DNA of 64,000 nucleotides from Solen grandis (Eukaryota; Mollusca; Bivalvia; Adapedonta; Solenidae), in assembly GCA_021229015.1 (NCBI GenBank), contig CM037787.1:36860720-36924719 (forward strand), in the 5' to 3' direction. The number at the start of each line of letters is the position of its first letter. Position 1 is the first letter of the stretch. The translations under genes were made by a program, and so were the position numbers. Below the pieces are notes generated by a model. The model was not told the origin of the DNA, did not search any database, and was given only the letters and a program-made list of their open reading frames with translations. Positions 47,816-60,763 of this stretch are shown here, piece after piece.

Positions 47816-50215
47816 TACATGTCTCCAAAAAAAAAGGTTTTAAAAAAATTTTCCCCTACCTGGAAGGGGGGATACTTGTAGCCCCCATTTTCCCCCAAAA
47901 AACCCCCCAGTCAGGAACCCCAAAAAATCCCACCCACTGACCTGATTTGTCGAAACTTCCGTCAGCCGCCTTCTGCTTGTATTGTTTTTCGGATTTTCAA
48001 ACCTTTTCATCTCCCAAAATTTTCAAACATGTTTTCCCCCTTTATAATCTGTAGGTTTTACTTTTTAAAAGTTTGGGAAAAGTCCCTGTATGGTTCGCAT
48101 TTTTTGGACCCTTAACCTCTACCAAAAAACCTAATGAAACTTGGGGAAATTTTGGTTTCCCCGGGAAAAGGGCCTGGGCCCCTGAAAGTACCGGAACCTT
48201 TTAGGGGGATTTTCCAAAAAGTACTGGTATCTGCAAATTATTTCCTTCCTTTTTGGGGGTGCCTTAACAATACGCACAACACGAAGTCGATTGAAATTTT
48301 GCGCCGGGGCGTTAAGAAAATTCTAAAGGTAAGGAAAATAAAGTAATTTTTTTCCCTTACGAAAAACTAGGTCGGCCAAAAAAAAAAAAAAAGGTACCAC
48401 CCTAGTTGAAAAAATTTTCACGGGAATTTTTGTACCCGGTTACAATAATGAAATTTTAGTGAAATTTGGGAAATGGTATGCTTTTCTCTATTCAGTCAAA
48501 ATTTTTTTTAAAATACCCTAAAAAAAAAATGGAACCCAAAATTGGAATGACAGTTTTTTAAAATAGATTTAAAAAAAGGTTTTTAAAGTTCTGTTTTTTT
48601 TTTGCCAAAAAAAAAAGGGAAATTTGGGGTTTCATTTCTTTTTTTCGGAAACCCTATTACTAAAACCCAAAAGCCAATAAGGGTTCCCCCTTCCCTTCTT
48701 TATCTCTTTATTTTTTAAAAAAAAAACCAGTCAATTCATTTGTTATCCAATTCCATTAACGCCCCGCAATTTAGAATTTTTTTTAAAGTTATAAAAAGAA
48801 AGTTTTTTATACTGGCCCCCTTTAAAACTTTGGGCTGATAACTTTCGTATTTTAATTCCGTTTTTTAAATTTAAAATGTTATTTATAAACAAGGCTTCAA
48901 AAAAAAAAAAAAAAAAGAACACAACAAAAACATTTGCTATTTTATTACTATTTAAATTTTTATTTGTTCTACCCGTATAAAATATTTTTTAAACTATATC
49001 CTTCACAGTTTCAAAATTGGGGACAAATTGGTCCCGGGTAAAATATGAAACATTTTTCTTCCCCAGCGGGGGGTTCGAAACCACAATCTCCGATTGCACG
49101 GACCTATACACTATAGGCTTGTGGACCCATTATTACCACTGATGGATTTTAAATTTAGTTTAACTTTTTGTAAATTGGCCCAAAAGGGAGGAAAGTTTAC
49201 TCAAAATAGAAAGATTACGAAGCCGTTAAACGGGTTCAGTCTTTTAGGAAAATAAAAACCGTTGTTTTAAAATTTTAAATTTAATTTTTGAGTAAAAGTT
49301 TTATATATTAAAATTGAAAAATTAAAAAGTAAACTTGTGAATGTTTACCCCAAAGGGGCCCCCCTTTAAACCTTAAATCATTTAATACAAAAAATTTTCC
49401 ACACCCCCCAAAAAAGACCTGCCCGGAATAGAGTTTCCCGGGGAATTAAAGATTTTGGGTTTTTTAAAATAATTCGGGGTACAAAAAACTTTTAGGTTAA
49501 AACTTATGGTTTTTAAATTTTTTTGAAAGGTGGAAAAGGGCTATTAAAAGGAAAAGGTTGACACGGGTTAATGGGAAAAGAAAAATTTGCCGAGTTCCGG
49601 TAACTCTACTAATAGGGGCGTTTTTTTTAAAAATTTTTTAACTTACCACCGGAAAAACCCTAAACAATAAATTTGGTTAGACGTTACTTCGTCAAGCCGG
49701 GTTGGTGGCGACGAGAGGTACTCGCGGCCCGCCCGGAAGGAAAGTTATAGGCTGGGGGTTTTCCCTTTTGGAACCCGTCCCGGAATAACCTGTAGTTGAA
49801 AAGGGCTTCCATGATTTAAGACAGTTATTTGTATCAAGTATTTTTCGATTTAAAAGTCAAGTTTGAACCTTGTTATACAGCAGACAAAATTTTTTTTTGT
49901 CAATATTGCCGACCTCCTTTTGTACAAACATACCGTTGGATTCGTTGCTTTTGAAATCTGAAAATTTAAATACCTTGTAAAACAAAGTAAAAATGCAATT
50001 TCCCGAAGTGATTTTCAACTGGGTTAAATCGGGTGTTTCCCCGGTGCGGGAAATCTGCATAAAAAGAAAAAAATTCCTGGGTTTTGGGGTTTTTTATTGG
50101 GGTACTTTTTTCCCACCATCCCTTTCTTACCACCCTTGTTTTTAAGGCGCCCAAAAACAAAATTTATTCAACATTAAAAACCGTTTTAAAAAGAAAAAAA
50201 AGAAGAATTTTGGGG

Positions 50216-50262
50216 GAAAGGCCCGTGTGTGGGTGTGTGTGTGTGTTTTGTGGCGTGTTTGT
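50216..50262 (+). repeat. (GT)n microsatellite
   Basis: GTGTGTGGGTGTGTGTGTGT within the low-accuracy stretch. Confidence 0.6.
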
Positions 50263-53200
50263 TGCAAAATTGGTAAATTATTTTAATATGTTTATTTTCT
50301 TTTCAACAAAACAATTTCGATATTGGGGGTTTTTTTTCTTAATGATAAACGATCATGAAGAAAATAAATAAAAAAGGGCTCACATCCTGGTCATAAGAAA
50401 AGGGGCGCAAACTCGGAGGTACGTAAGAACCCCTTTTGTTTTTGAATTTTCCGTCTCGGTTCGCGTTTCCCCTTTTAAAAAAAAAAGTGCAAAAAATAAA
50501 CTAAATCCGGTTGGCTGATTTATAAGAAAATTCTTTTTTTAAAATTAAAAGACCAAAAAGATTCTTTTTTGAAAAACCACCGTATTTTTTTAAACTTTTT
50601 TTTTTAAGTTTAAACCCCTGTTGCAAGTTAAAAAAAAACCCCCAAAGAACCCGAATGTTTAGATCCAATTTGGACCTTTTATTCATTAACCCCCTTCAAT
50701 GCCCTTTAAATGCACGCTTTATCGGGGGGAATTTCAAAAAAAAAAATTTTTTTTGCAAAAAAATAAAATATGGACGCCTTTTTATAAAATGCAAAATTAA
50801 AGTTATAAACCTTAATTTTTCGGTAGGGGTTTTTAAAGATTAATGAAATGATTGCCCCATAGATTTCCCGGTGTTTGGGGGGTTTAGGCGTTAAAAAAAT
50901 TTTTTCCCCCCTTGAAAAGGGGTGTTTTTTTTTCCCAAACAATTTTCCCAAATCTTGCGGATTTTTTTTTTCATAAAAAAAAAAAGCGACGCCCCTGGAA
51001 AAAAAAGATTTTAAAACAAAAATCCTTTATTTTCTTTTGCGGTTTAACTACTTAACAACCTACCGGGGGGCGCCTGCAGGAACTAAAAAATAAAGTTTTT
51101 AATGAAATGTTGTAAAAAAAATTTTCTAGATACGCAAAGAGATATGATTTAAATCAATGAAAATTTTTTTGATTCAGATTCAAACAAAACTTAACCAAAA
51201 TGAAAGTTTTTTACTGAAAAAAAAAAAAAAAAGTTTGTCGATGTTTTAAATGTACTTTTTTGATAACTACGTCATTTTGGGGAGGAAAACCCGGGGTTTT
51301 TGGGGGCCTTCCCCGGGGATCCAGGTCTTTTGGTTCCCCCCAATTTACCCCGTTTTTTTTGCCGTCACGTCGAATCTTGAAAATTTGGCTTCTTTCCCTA
51401 CCTATAAGAGGGAAAATTCTAAAAAAATGCAGTTTTTTTTGAATAAAGACTGAGCAATTCCGCACAAGATTGATTTGCCTAGGAGCCATGGGTCCGGGTC
51501 AGTCCAAAAAAATTTAAATAATAGGCATTTCTTCAAAAAGGAATTGCATTGAAAAAAAGGCTTTTAAAAAAGCCCCTTGTGTTGTCCCTTAGAATTCGCG
51601 TTTAAAGCAATATTAAAGTTCAATGGTAAGGTAAAAATATTTTTTAAAGAATAAGTTAGTCAAAGAAAACACCAAACTGTCAAAAAATATTTCAAGGGGT
51701 CTTTACAAATAAACCCTAGAAAAAATGATCCTATTGTGGTCCAGTATTTAAACCCGAGGGAAACTTTTTTTTTTCCCTTAAATTCCCATAAAACCCCAAA
51801 ATTTTTTGCTTAAGTTTACCCCAAAAAAAGTACGAGGGTTTGAGCCTTATCAATCCTTTAATGAGAAATATATGTATAACACTCACGCCCCGGGGGGAAA
51901 ACCCTTTTTGTTTTTTAAAATTGTTTTCCGCATTGAGAAAAAAAAAAAAAAAAAGGAACTTTTTGGTCCATTTTTTAAATTGTTGTAAAAATAAACCTAT
52001 TCTCTTCAAAAACCCCGCCAAAAAAATTCGGGGCCCCACCGAGGGTTTTTTGGGCCAACCCCTTCCCCCGGAAGTTTGGGTTTTAAAGGGGGGGTCCTTT
52101 CACCTTTTGGAATTTTGTTGGAAGAATTTGAAAACCCCATGGTACCGTAAAAAAGGCAAATTGATTGTACAGAAACCCGTAAAGAAAATGTTCAGATGAT
52201 TGTTTTTTTCAAAAATATATACCTACACGGTTTCCACTTTAACTGGCCTTAGTCAAAGTAACCGGGCAAAAAATTTGGGTAAGAAAAACAGTAATCTCTT
52301 TAAAAGGGGAGTTTTTTGTTTCAGTGCTTATGCTGTTTTAGAAATTTCCCTTGAAAAGGGGTAGGACATAAAAGGTTAGTTTTAAGTTTTTTTAAAATTG
52401 GTTGCTTTATAATAATCCTTGTAAAAAATTTTTACTATTAAAAAATTTGCAAAAAGGGAAATTTTGTTTCTTGGATTTCCCTTTTTTGGGGTTTTATTTC
52501 AAAAAAAAAAATTTTTTTAAGTTTAATTTTAAAGGAAAGTTACATTACGCATCGATTACAAAAATTTTTTGAAAAAAAGGGCGCAGAATGGTTTTTACCC
52601 ATAATTAAAGAAGTTCAAAAAGTCAAAATTTTTTGTTGGGGGATTTTAAAAAATCTGATACTTTTTCTTTTTTGATAAAATTTTTTTTGCTTTAATTTTC
52701 GTCAAATCATCGCTAAAAATTGCTTTTAAAGACTCTGCAATTCACCAAAAAAAATTAAGGGGTTTCACTAAATGAAAAAAACCCGGAAACCCCCCTTAAA
52801 AAAAAACAAATTGAAAATTCTGATTGGTAACCTTATTTTCTTTATTTTCCCCCGTGCAAATATTTAAAATATGAAGGTCATTAAAACCCCCGAATCAGTT
52901 TTTTTAAAAAAAACAATTTTATCTGGTTTTGGGATTTCCCGTTTCGAAAAAAGGTGAAATTATGAAACAAAAGGGGAACCCCGGGGGGTTTTAATATTTG
53001 CCCCTAAGGGAAAAAGGGGGTTAAAAACGCACGCAAAAAAAAATGGGACATTTTTTTTTGTTTAAACCCCCGTTTCGTTTTTTTTCATCCGCACTTATTC
53101 TTGCGGGGAACATATAGCCAAATTACATTATATTGGTTCCCCAAATAAACAATTGCGATAATAAAAAATTTTTAAAACCAATCATTTTTTCTTGATTCAT

Positions 53201-53559
53201 TTTTAAATTTTTAATTTTTTTTTTTTTTTTTTAAATTTTTTATGTCAACGCCCTTTAACTCATAAAATTTGTTCTCTGGTTTTTTCCAAAATTTTTAAAA
53301 AACGCATTTTTCGTCATAAACACATTCTGTCCCTGATCGTGACTCTGGGGTAAAAACGTAAAAGGGAGGTCAAGGAGGGGGGGACCGAATGTCTTGCGAT
53401 AATAAGACATTTAAGTTACCCCCCCCCTTTAAAAAATAACTTTAATAAATTTTCCCTGATTTTTTAAATGGTAATGCTAAAAAAAGGTGTTTAAAAAACC
53501 CCCAACGGAATTCCAAAGTTTTAAAAAAAATAAAAAACAGATATAGCCCCTTTTGGCGT

Positions 53560-53720
53560 CAGGATAAGGTTTCCGGACGGTTGGCCGGTTTGGATAATGG
53601 ATTGTGTGGGGTATCATTGCACGTTTGTACGTAAAGCGGCGGCATTTTTCTTTTCAAGAAATTTATTTCCAAATGACTGAAATACTGTAGGGGGGGGTTA
53701 AAAAACCAACAAAAAAAAAC
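53560..53720 (+). mobile_element. SINE family A 3' portion, corrupted
   Basis: GGCCGGTTTGGATAATGGAT, GTGTGGGGTATCATTGCACG, TTCCAAATGACTGAAATACT, then GGTTAAAAAACC match the body and tail of the SINE at 4049-4342 (TCCAAATGACTGAATTACTG, CGTTAAACCCAAC). The 5' head is missing or unreadable. Confidence 0.75.
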
Positions 53721-53967
53721 TTTTAACAATGTCTTGATTATGAGATGGGTTTTTTTTACTGCTTAATCCGTTTCTTTTGTAAAATAAAAATGAAAAAACG
53801 AAAAATAAAAGGGATAAAAAAACCTGAAATAGTGGAAATTTTTTAATTAATTTGAAAAGTTGCAAACAAAAAAGGAACCTTTTTTTTTTTTTTTTTTTTC
53901 GAAACCTTTTTAATTTTCCAAAATTACTTTAAAAAGTTTAGTCATTGGTTTTTTTTGGGGTTTTGTC

Positions 53968-54032
53968 AGCCCTGTGGTTCTACGCAGGTTTTTCTGTGCA
54001 GTTGGTTTAACCACCGTAATTAGCCGTTGTCT
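53968..54032 (+). mobile_element. Probable SINE family B internal fragment, corrupted
   Basis: GTGGTTCTACGCAGGTTTTT followed by CACCGTAATTAGCCGTTG resembles GTGGTTCTACCCGGGTACCT and CACCTGTAATTAGCTGGACG of SINE B. The fragment is short and in noisy sequence. Confidence 0.4.
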
Positions 54033-56103
54033 TTTGGTTCAATAAAAGTAATCGTGTTTTCGTTCGGGTTTTTACATCAAACCCTTTTAAAATGGGCCCG
54101 TCTTAATAAACGGAAAGTCCGTTTATTTAAAAAAAACCCTTTAAAAAAATTCGCAGTTTTTCACTGTGTGTTCCGGGGAAACCTGATCTTCGGGACCGGA
54201 CTGCGAAAAAATTTTTGTTTTTCGGGGAATTGAAAATTGGGTATACTATACTTTTTATTAAATTTTGGCCTCAGGGGAAGAAAACAACGTTTTTAAAAAA
54301 AAGTTAGGCAAGATGTTTATTCGTGTTTTTTTGCCTAAAAAAAAGCAAAATTTTGGAAAAATAATCATAATAACATAAGCTTCTTTAGCATTTAAACATT
54401 CATTTTTCGTTTTATCCACACGTATTGTCAATATTAAATTTTTTTTTTTTTTTTCTTTTAAGCACAAAAAAATTTTAAACCTTTCAATTTTCATTACTGA
54501 TGAAAATCACTAAAGTTAAATTAACTGCGGGAAAAAACACGACCCCGGGAAAATGCAATTAAAATGGCAAAAATTTCCGTTAAAGTTTAAAAAAAAAAAT
54601 GCCCCTTGGGTTCCAAAAACCCAAAAAAACAGAAACATATTTATTCGACTTTTTTAAATTAAGGTAAAACGCATTTTCAAAAAATTTTAAAACACAGTAA
54701 ATTTTTTTTAAGGGCTTGAATGAGTAACAAAAAGAAAGGAAAGGAGAGAGAGAGAGCAAAAAATTTTTTTTATATATTTGTTATATAAAATTTAAATTTT
54801 AAAAAAAAAAGGTACTAAATACATTAAAAACTACCTGTCATGACAAAATAATAATTGTTAAATTTTTTATTTTTAAATTCCTTTTTAAAAGAAAAAACAA
54901 TTAAAGTTTTTTTTTTTTAGTGAAGTAAAGTAAAATTTTAATTTTTTGGCAGGGTCTTCTTTTTAAAAAAAGGGTTTAAACTTAAAAATGTGTTTTAGGG
55001 AATATAAAAAAAAGGTTAATCTTAATTTCTTTTTCACGAAGTAAATAAGTTTTTTTTGGGACGGATTTTCAAAAACGCCCGTCTGGATTCTTAAAGAAGT
55101 GTTTAAATTGTAGTCGAGTCAGGTAGCGCACCAAAAAAAAAAATTTTTAAATATGGTTTTAAAAAATAATTTTAAAAAATTTTTTTTCTTTAAGACCCCC
55201 ACTGCGTTTTTCAGAACAAACCTTTTTTGATGAAAAGTTATAACCTTTTTTTTAAACACCCAGGAAATTTTTAAAAAATATTGTCACTATTTAAAAATAT
55301 ATTTAAACCCTTTTATCAAAAAAATTTTGAATTAAAAAAATTTTTTTACCAAAATTTCGTCATCTTTTGAAACAATACAACTTTCCCAATCTTTTTTGAG
55401 ACTTGAGAATTACCCTTTTTTAAAAATTTCTTCTAAATTTCAAAAATGGTCCTAAATTCCCCCGTAAAGGGCGGAAGAGCTATCTTTTACGACGTTCAAA
55501 ATTTTTTAAAAAATTTTAAAAGGTGTCCCTTTTTTAACTCTTTTTATTTGTAAATCCCCGACTTAAGCATTTTTAAGGTAGAACCTTAAAAATCGAATAA
55601 TGGAAGTTTTTAAATTTTAAATTTGCAAACGCTTGCAATTTATAAGAACACTTTAGGTTAAAGAGTTTTTTAAACCAAATTGTTTTTTAACACAAAAGAA
55701 TTATATTAAAAACTGCCCCCAAGTAATTAAATTTCTCACTTCGTTATTTTTTATAAACCCATTTTTTTTTCCTAATAAGGGGTTCCCTCTTTCTAAATCA
55801 ATACTGTATTTTTTTTTTTGAACTTTAACCCTAACCCCCTTTGCAAAAAAATAAAAAAATAATAAAATAATAAAATACCAAAATGAGGGACATAAAAAGA
55901 CAAAACGTGTGTTATGTATGAAAAAAATATAACCCCGGTCAGTCTTTTCAAGTATCAAATTTTTGCTGAAACACCGAACCGGTTTCTATCTTTAAAAAAA
56001 AATTTTTAGTAAAAGATTCCCAAGAGTGTTCTTTTAAAAGTATTAAAAAATACAGCGCGCTAACTAAAGACTAATAAAAAAAAAAAAGAAAAACCTTTTC
56101 GGG

Positions 56104-56305
56104 CACACGTGATTAACTTTTGCGCCCCCCTTTTTAAACTTTATATGGTCTTATGTAAAGAAACCCATCGTCACAAATTTTCGTATGTATAGAAACCCAT
56201 CGTCACACGTGATTACTTTTGCGCCCCCCTTTTTAAACTTTATATGGTCTTATGTAAAGAAACCCATCGTCACACATGATTAACTTTTGTGTCCCCCTTT
56301 TTGAA
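56104..56305 (+). repeat. 67 bp tandem repeat, about 2.5 units
   Basis: CACACGTGATTAACTTTTGC, GCCCCCCTTTTTAAACTTTA, TATGGTCTTATGTAAAGAAA, CCCATCGT recur at 56104, ~56204 and 56271. A 32 bp partial unit lies between the first two. It sits where sequence quality recovers. Confidence 0.8.
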
Positions 56306-56310
56306 CTTTC

Positions 56311-57227
56311 AATGGATAGGGATGGTTACGTTTTGAACAATGGCTGGCTTATCTATAGAAAAAAGAAAGAAAAGAAAACGTGAGACTGTTCAGGTTCATT
56401 ATTTCACATGATTCAAGCACTTTTGGCAGCGAATAAAATAAATTAAGATACCAGCCTTTATAACAAAAGTACGATACCCCATTTCTTCACATCCCAATTC
56501 ACAATATTCCAAACTTTATCCAAATATCGTTTTTTATCAGTGTAAGTCAAGTTCCACGGATTGGACATCAGCTGGTCGTATCATATGTTAAGAATAGCCG
56601 ATTTTCTTTTTCTTCCTTTCTCTTTGGCACGGGTTTTAGGATAATTTGATTGGAATTTGTATGAAACCAGTCTATAATATTGAATAAATAAAAAAAAATT
56701 CATGCAATTCTGATTTTATGTACAATTTAATGTTAAATTTCATTCTAAGATTAATGAATAAACACCTATTAAATTATTGTATTTCCTCTTAATAACATTA
56801 CTATAAAAAAAACGACCTATAACAAATAAAGTGTTGTTGTTGTTGTTTGCGTTCGAGCTCAGGCGTATTATGCATGGTGCGGCGGTTTTTGACACCTCTG
56901 ACTTCGGTTCATTTCAAATAAAGTAAGAAATGGCAAAGTGCATATATAAAGTACAAAACTGTTATGGTACGAAACGAACGTAAACAAGATATCTATTAAT
57001 ATTATACACATAAACATATCACTGTAGATTACTTATTTGATTATAACGAATTCATTCGATAAATTATAAACGTTTAAACAAACGGAGATATAGATGTACG
57101 AGTATATACCCAGTAATAATAATAAAACCTTGTTGGGTCCATTTCTACATCCGGAATAACGTGAGATCATGAAATTTACACTTGACTAACTCTAGTGTCC
57201 GCTTTTCTGAACCTTAGTTGGATCAAT
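56311..57227. other. AT-rich spacer with nothing recognised
   Basis: No ORF or repeat I can support. GTTGTTGTTGTTG near 56833 might be the reversed tail of an otherwise lost SINE. Confidence 0.45.
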
Positions 57228-57242
57228 ACAATAGTTTTGTGA

Positions 57243-57489
57243 GGGGTCGCCGTGGCCGAGCGATTACAGTCGTGGACTTCAAATCTCTCAGTCCCTCACC
57301 GTTGTGGGTTCGAATCCCAGTAGGGACTTCGGTTTTTTCATGTGAGGAAGCCTTCCAACTGGCTTGCGGTAGGTCGGTGGTTCTACCCGGGTACCTCTGT
57401 GTACTCGGGGTCTTCCTCCACCTGTAATTAGCTGGACGTCGCTAATGATTGAAATACTATCGCAGCGACGGTAAAACCCCAATACAACA
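57243..57489 (+). mobile_element. SINE family B, complete reference copy with 15 bp TSD
   Basis: The head GGGGTCGCCGTGGCCGAGCG has A box TGGCCGAGCGA, one base off the TGGCCGAGCGG of the 14772 copy. The B box is GGTTCGAATCC. The body has TTTTTCATGTGAGGAAGCCT, GTAGGTCGGTGGTTCTACCC and TCTTCCTCCACCTGTAATTA. The tail GCGACGGTAAAACCCCAATA ends in CAA repeats. A perfect 15 bp duplication, ACAATAGTTTTGTGA, flanks it (57228-57242 and 57490-57504). It is the best template for the four other copies in the window. Overlapping ORFs on both strands are repeat shadows. Confidence 0.96.
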
Positions 57490-57571
57490 ACAATAGTTTT
57501 GTGAAACAAACCAGTTGGATACGGTGGCATTGAGGTGACATGCACAATTCTTCTTTTTTTTTTTTTTTGTT

Positions 57572-57612
57572 GAGGGAACGAGATAATACGTCGAGGGAAC
57601 GAGATCATAACT
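57572..57612 (+). repeat. Short GAGGGAACGAGAT tandem repeat
   Basis: Two GAGGGAACGAGAT cores 23 bp apart and a third GGGGGAACGAG. The minus-strand ORF reading SFPR-like repeats is its translation. Confidence 0.7.
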
Positions 57613-57892
57613 CGGGGGAACGAGTTTGTCACCAAACCAAATTACTTGCTACAATTGTTATATATTTTCGAGAAAGACTTTTTGATCGCCATATTACTTA
57701 ATCTTTACTAAAATCACAGTACGCGTCCATTTCGGTAAAGCAAATCACATAGAAGTTCGTACTCGTTTGATTTGGAAAGGAGAAACTAAAGTGATATCAA
57801 AAGTTAAATATCAAAATCTGAACGTACTCAGTCTGAAGGCCGTCTCGGTTATAGAAATTTGAGGCAAATATGTATGGCACACATATTCAATG

Positions 57893-58110
57893 ACCGTCCC
57901 CGGTGACTGAGTGGTTAGAGTGTCCGCATAGGGAGTGGGAGGTCGTGGGTTCGATCCCTTTCCGCGACAAACCAAAATCCTAAAATATGGTTCTGATATA
58001 GCTTCATTGTGTTTCCGATGCGGAACTCTGGGGAATTAGGTAGAGACCGTTGTAACATTTCTATTGGAGTCCATAAAAGCAATCTGTAAAGTAAAAGCCC
58101 ATCGTATTTT
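57893..58110 (+). mobile_element. tRNA-headed SINE-like element
   Basis: GACTGAGTGGTTAGAGTGTC and GTCGTGGGTTCGATCCC form a tRNA-like head closely matching that of SINE A at 4049. The body is different: CTTCATTGTGTTTCCGATGC, GGGGAATTAGGTAGAGACCG. This is a third head-body combination in the window. Confidence 0.7.
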
Positions 58111-58924
58111 CTTTTGATTATTTATTTATACAATCCGTCATGAATACACACACGACAAAATATTCATTTCTGATAATGATATACTAACTGCATATAAATA
58201 TGTTAAATTAACAAATTAACATGACTAAAATAGAAGAATAATATATTTCATTAAATACAGAACAACACTTAATTTATTGATCGTAAGTCGTTTCTTAAGC
58301 TGACAAAAAAGAATAAGAATATTCACACGAAAAATACCCAATTCTTATTAACTGTAATAAACACATTATTTTGAACTTATCAGCAACACCCCCAAAAATC
58401 ATATCAAATAGTCAATAATAGTTTAATAGTCAACTAGAACACAAAGGTTAAATATAGTGTAGAATAAAAATATATACAACAAAACCTATTGTCAGCTTAT
58501 GATTTTTTTATCAAATTTTACCCGATAAGTTTTAACAATAATTCTACTATTAAACTGTGACGATCATTTATCTGCTGCAGATTTACCCTTATCTGACCCA
58601 TTTTCTTGCATTAAAAAAGGACATATGGGTCAGTTGGCGCATATTGCTAGTAGTGTCTGTGTAGGCTATGCATAAACCATATTTGTTAACTCATATTTCA
58701 TACACGGGCCCAAATAGCCATATTGGTTATATTGTATGTACGCGTGTTTATTTTTTCAAATTGCACTGACATATACCGTTATAATTGAAGCATTTCATAA
58801 CTTTTTTTATTATAAATTGTTTTAACTACGGAAGCGTAATTTGTGCCACATTGACACTTATCATTTTTTCATTTTTGAAACTTTAATCTGTAAAATTCCA
58901 CTTTTTTTTCTGTAAAATTCACAT

Positions 58925-59250
58925 GTATATGTTTTAGTTATATATTGTAGGTATATGTTGTAGGTATGTATTGTATGTATATGTTGTAGGTATGTATTGT
59001 ATGTATATGTTGTAGGTATGTATTGTATGTATATGTTGTAGGTATATATTGTATGTATATGTTTTAGGTATGTATTGTATGTATATGTTGTAGGTATATA
59101 ATGTAGGTATATAGTGTAGGAATATGTCATAGTTATATATTGTAGGTATATGTTGTAGGTATATATTGTATGTATGTATTGTAGGAATATGTTGTAGGTA
59201 TATATTGTATGTATATAGTGTATGTATATATTGTATGTATATATTGTATG
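58925..59250 (+). repeat. 12-bp-type minisatellite TTGTAGGTATAT, short allele
   Basis: Regular alternation of TTGTAGGTATAT and TTGTATGTATAT units. The minus-strand ORFs at 58861-59278 (YTYNIY repeats) are translations of it. Confidence 0.95.
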
Positions 59251-60763
59251 CACCGGTACCCACTTTAGATAACCGCAAAAAAAATTATTTTGAGGATGCC
59301 CTTGTCAAAAAAAACATCACTGACAGAACTGAGTAAACAATCTTTTATCACAGAAAGAAAGAAAGCTCTAGTTGTGCTATTTTTATTTTTTCTGTCGTAT
59401 TGATAACAACCTTTTCGGTACGAAGGCAATGCTGATAAGGCTGCTTATCCGCACGACCGTCGTGCCGATAGACACAGTCATAATTTAAACAGATTAATGT
59501 GTAAAATTTACAGTTAAAAAAAAAAAAATGTTAAAGTGTGCATTTTACAGTTTAATCTGTAAAATTTATAGATTAAACTGTAAAATTTACAGAAAAAAGT
59601 GCGAATTTTACAGTTTAAACTGTTTAATCAAGGAATACCTGTCACTAAATAGACCTCACCAGTAATGCATAAGTGTTTTCTTCTCAAATTTCGAGCTTCT
59701 TGCAGACATAGTTAGGCAAGTGTCAAGTAAGTATTTCTTGTTGCTTTTACAATCTTGTCCTAACTGGCGATTGGAATACTCGTGCGTTCGCTGGTGAGGT
59801 CTATTTATAGTTGGCATTCCCTGAATAGAAGCACATTTTGCATCGGTATATTCGTAACTTGTAGATTTGTAGATGTGAATTTGTAGATTTATAGATTTGT
59901 ATCTTGTAGATTTGCAAATTAGGTGGTGGTGAATGTGATATTGTTTTACCGTTCGGAATATTTTGTTTGAAGTGGGAGCAACTTACCATTATGGTTACCA
60001 CGTGAAAAACAACAACAACGAAACACACACATACAGATGTTGCATGGCAGAAAATCTGTAAAAAGATCCTTAACTGATCCTTATAACACTTAGTACACCG
60101 GGTTTGTGATCTAACTGTGACTGTAGAAATACAGTTGCATGACCATATCTAACAACATTTCAAATAATGTATTCTATTTACTTAATGGTAACTATTGACA
60201 AATAAAAAATCAATTACAATACTTTTTCACCAAGCTCTCGATTTATCCTCCTAGATACCTTATTACTCTATCCCTACCTTTTGCTAAGGTAGGTTTTCCG
60301 TAATGGAGGCGCTAAAATATACTAATTTATAGGCTGGTTAAGATCACGTTCCGTAACCTTTAAGAGAAAGTTTTTTACCACATGCATTTATGCCTAACTT
60401 AAATGATCCCTTAAGTATTTCTCATATATTTTTGAGGAATGGTTTAGAATTACCGGACTAAGTTCTAATGTCGACGTAGCATTTATTTTGAGGATGAAAA
60501 TCCAACAAAGTGTTATTCTAATGACGGTATTCCATTTACAATTGACAAAGTGTTTTTAATCTATGTTGGCTATAAAAAAACCGCCTAAATCAGACACAAA
60601 TTTGATAAGGCTACGAATTAAGGTCTGTCTGTGTATCACAGCATATTAATTTTATTTAAAACTCAATTATAAGTGAGAACATATCTTATGTGACAAGCGA
60701 CCCTAATTACCTGCTCCCATTGCGCTGTTTTATCGGTATTCAGCGACTTTCACACCTTTTATA

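Larger units (their letters stand above)
34200..56095. other. Low-accuracy consensus with homopolymer smear
   Basis: Nearly every word is a run of A, C, G or T, and dinucleotide complexity is much lower than on either side. Known SINE copies inside (38911, 47578, 53560) show lone bases replaced by their neighbours and short deletions relative to clean copies. About 45 ORFs of 60-141 codons occur here, rich in Phe, Lys, Gly and Pro from TTT, AAA, GGG and CCC runs. None shows a domain and I annotate none. Real elements are certainly hidden but cannot be called base by base. Confidence 0.85.

Noticed and set aside
49060..49150. tRNA-like head on the minus strand (GGTTTCGAACCCCCC-type B box)
   Set aside because: B box is suggestive, but no A box can be placed and the region is of low accuracy.
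43560..54780. Inverted duplication suggested by CT-run at 43565 and GA-run at 54744
   Set aside because: The flanks do not align convincingly beyond simple sequence; errors prevent a decision.
34148..55958. Dozens of ORFs of 60-141 codons in the low-accuracy region
   Set aside because: Composition is dominated by homopolymer codons and no domain is recognisable; they are consensus-error artefacts or shadows.
58861..59278. Tyr/Thr/Ile/Asn-rich repetitive protein on the minus strand
   Set aside because: Direct translation of the 12-bp-type minisatellite in several frames; no start or family evidence.
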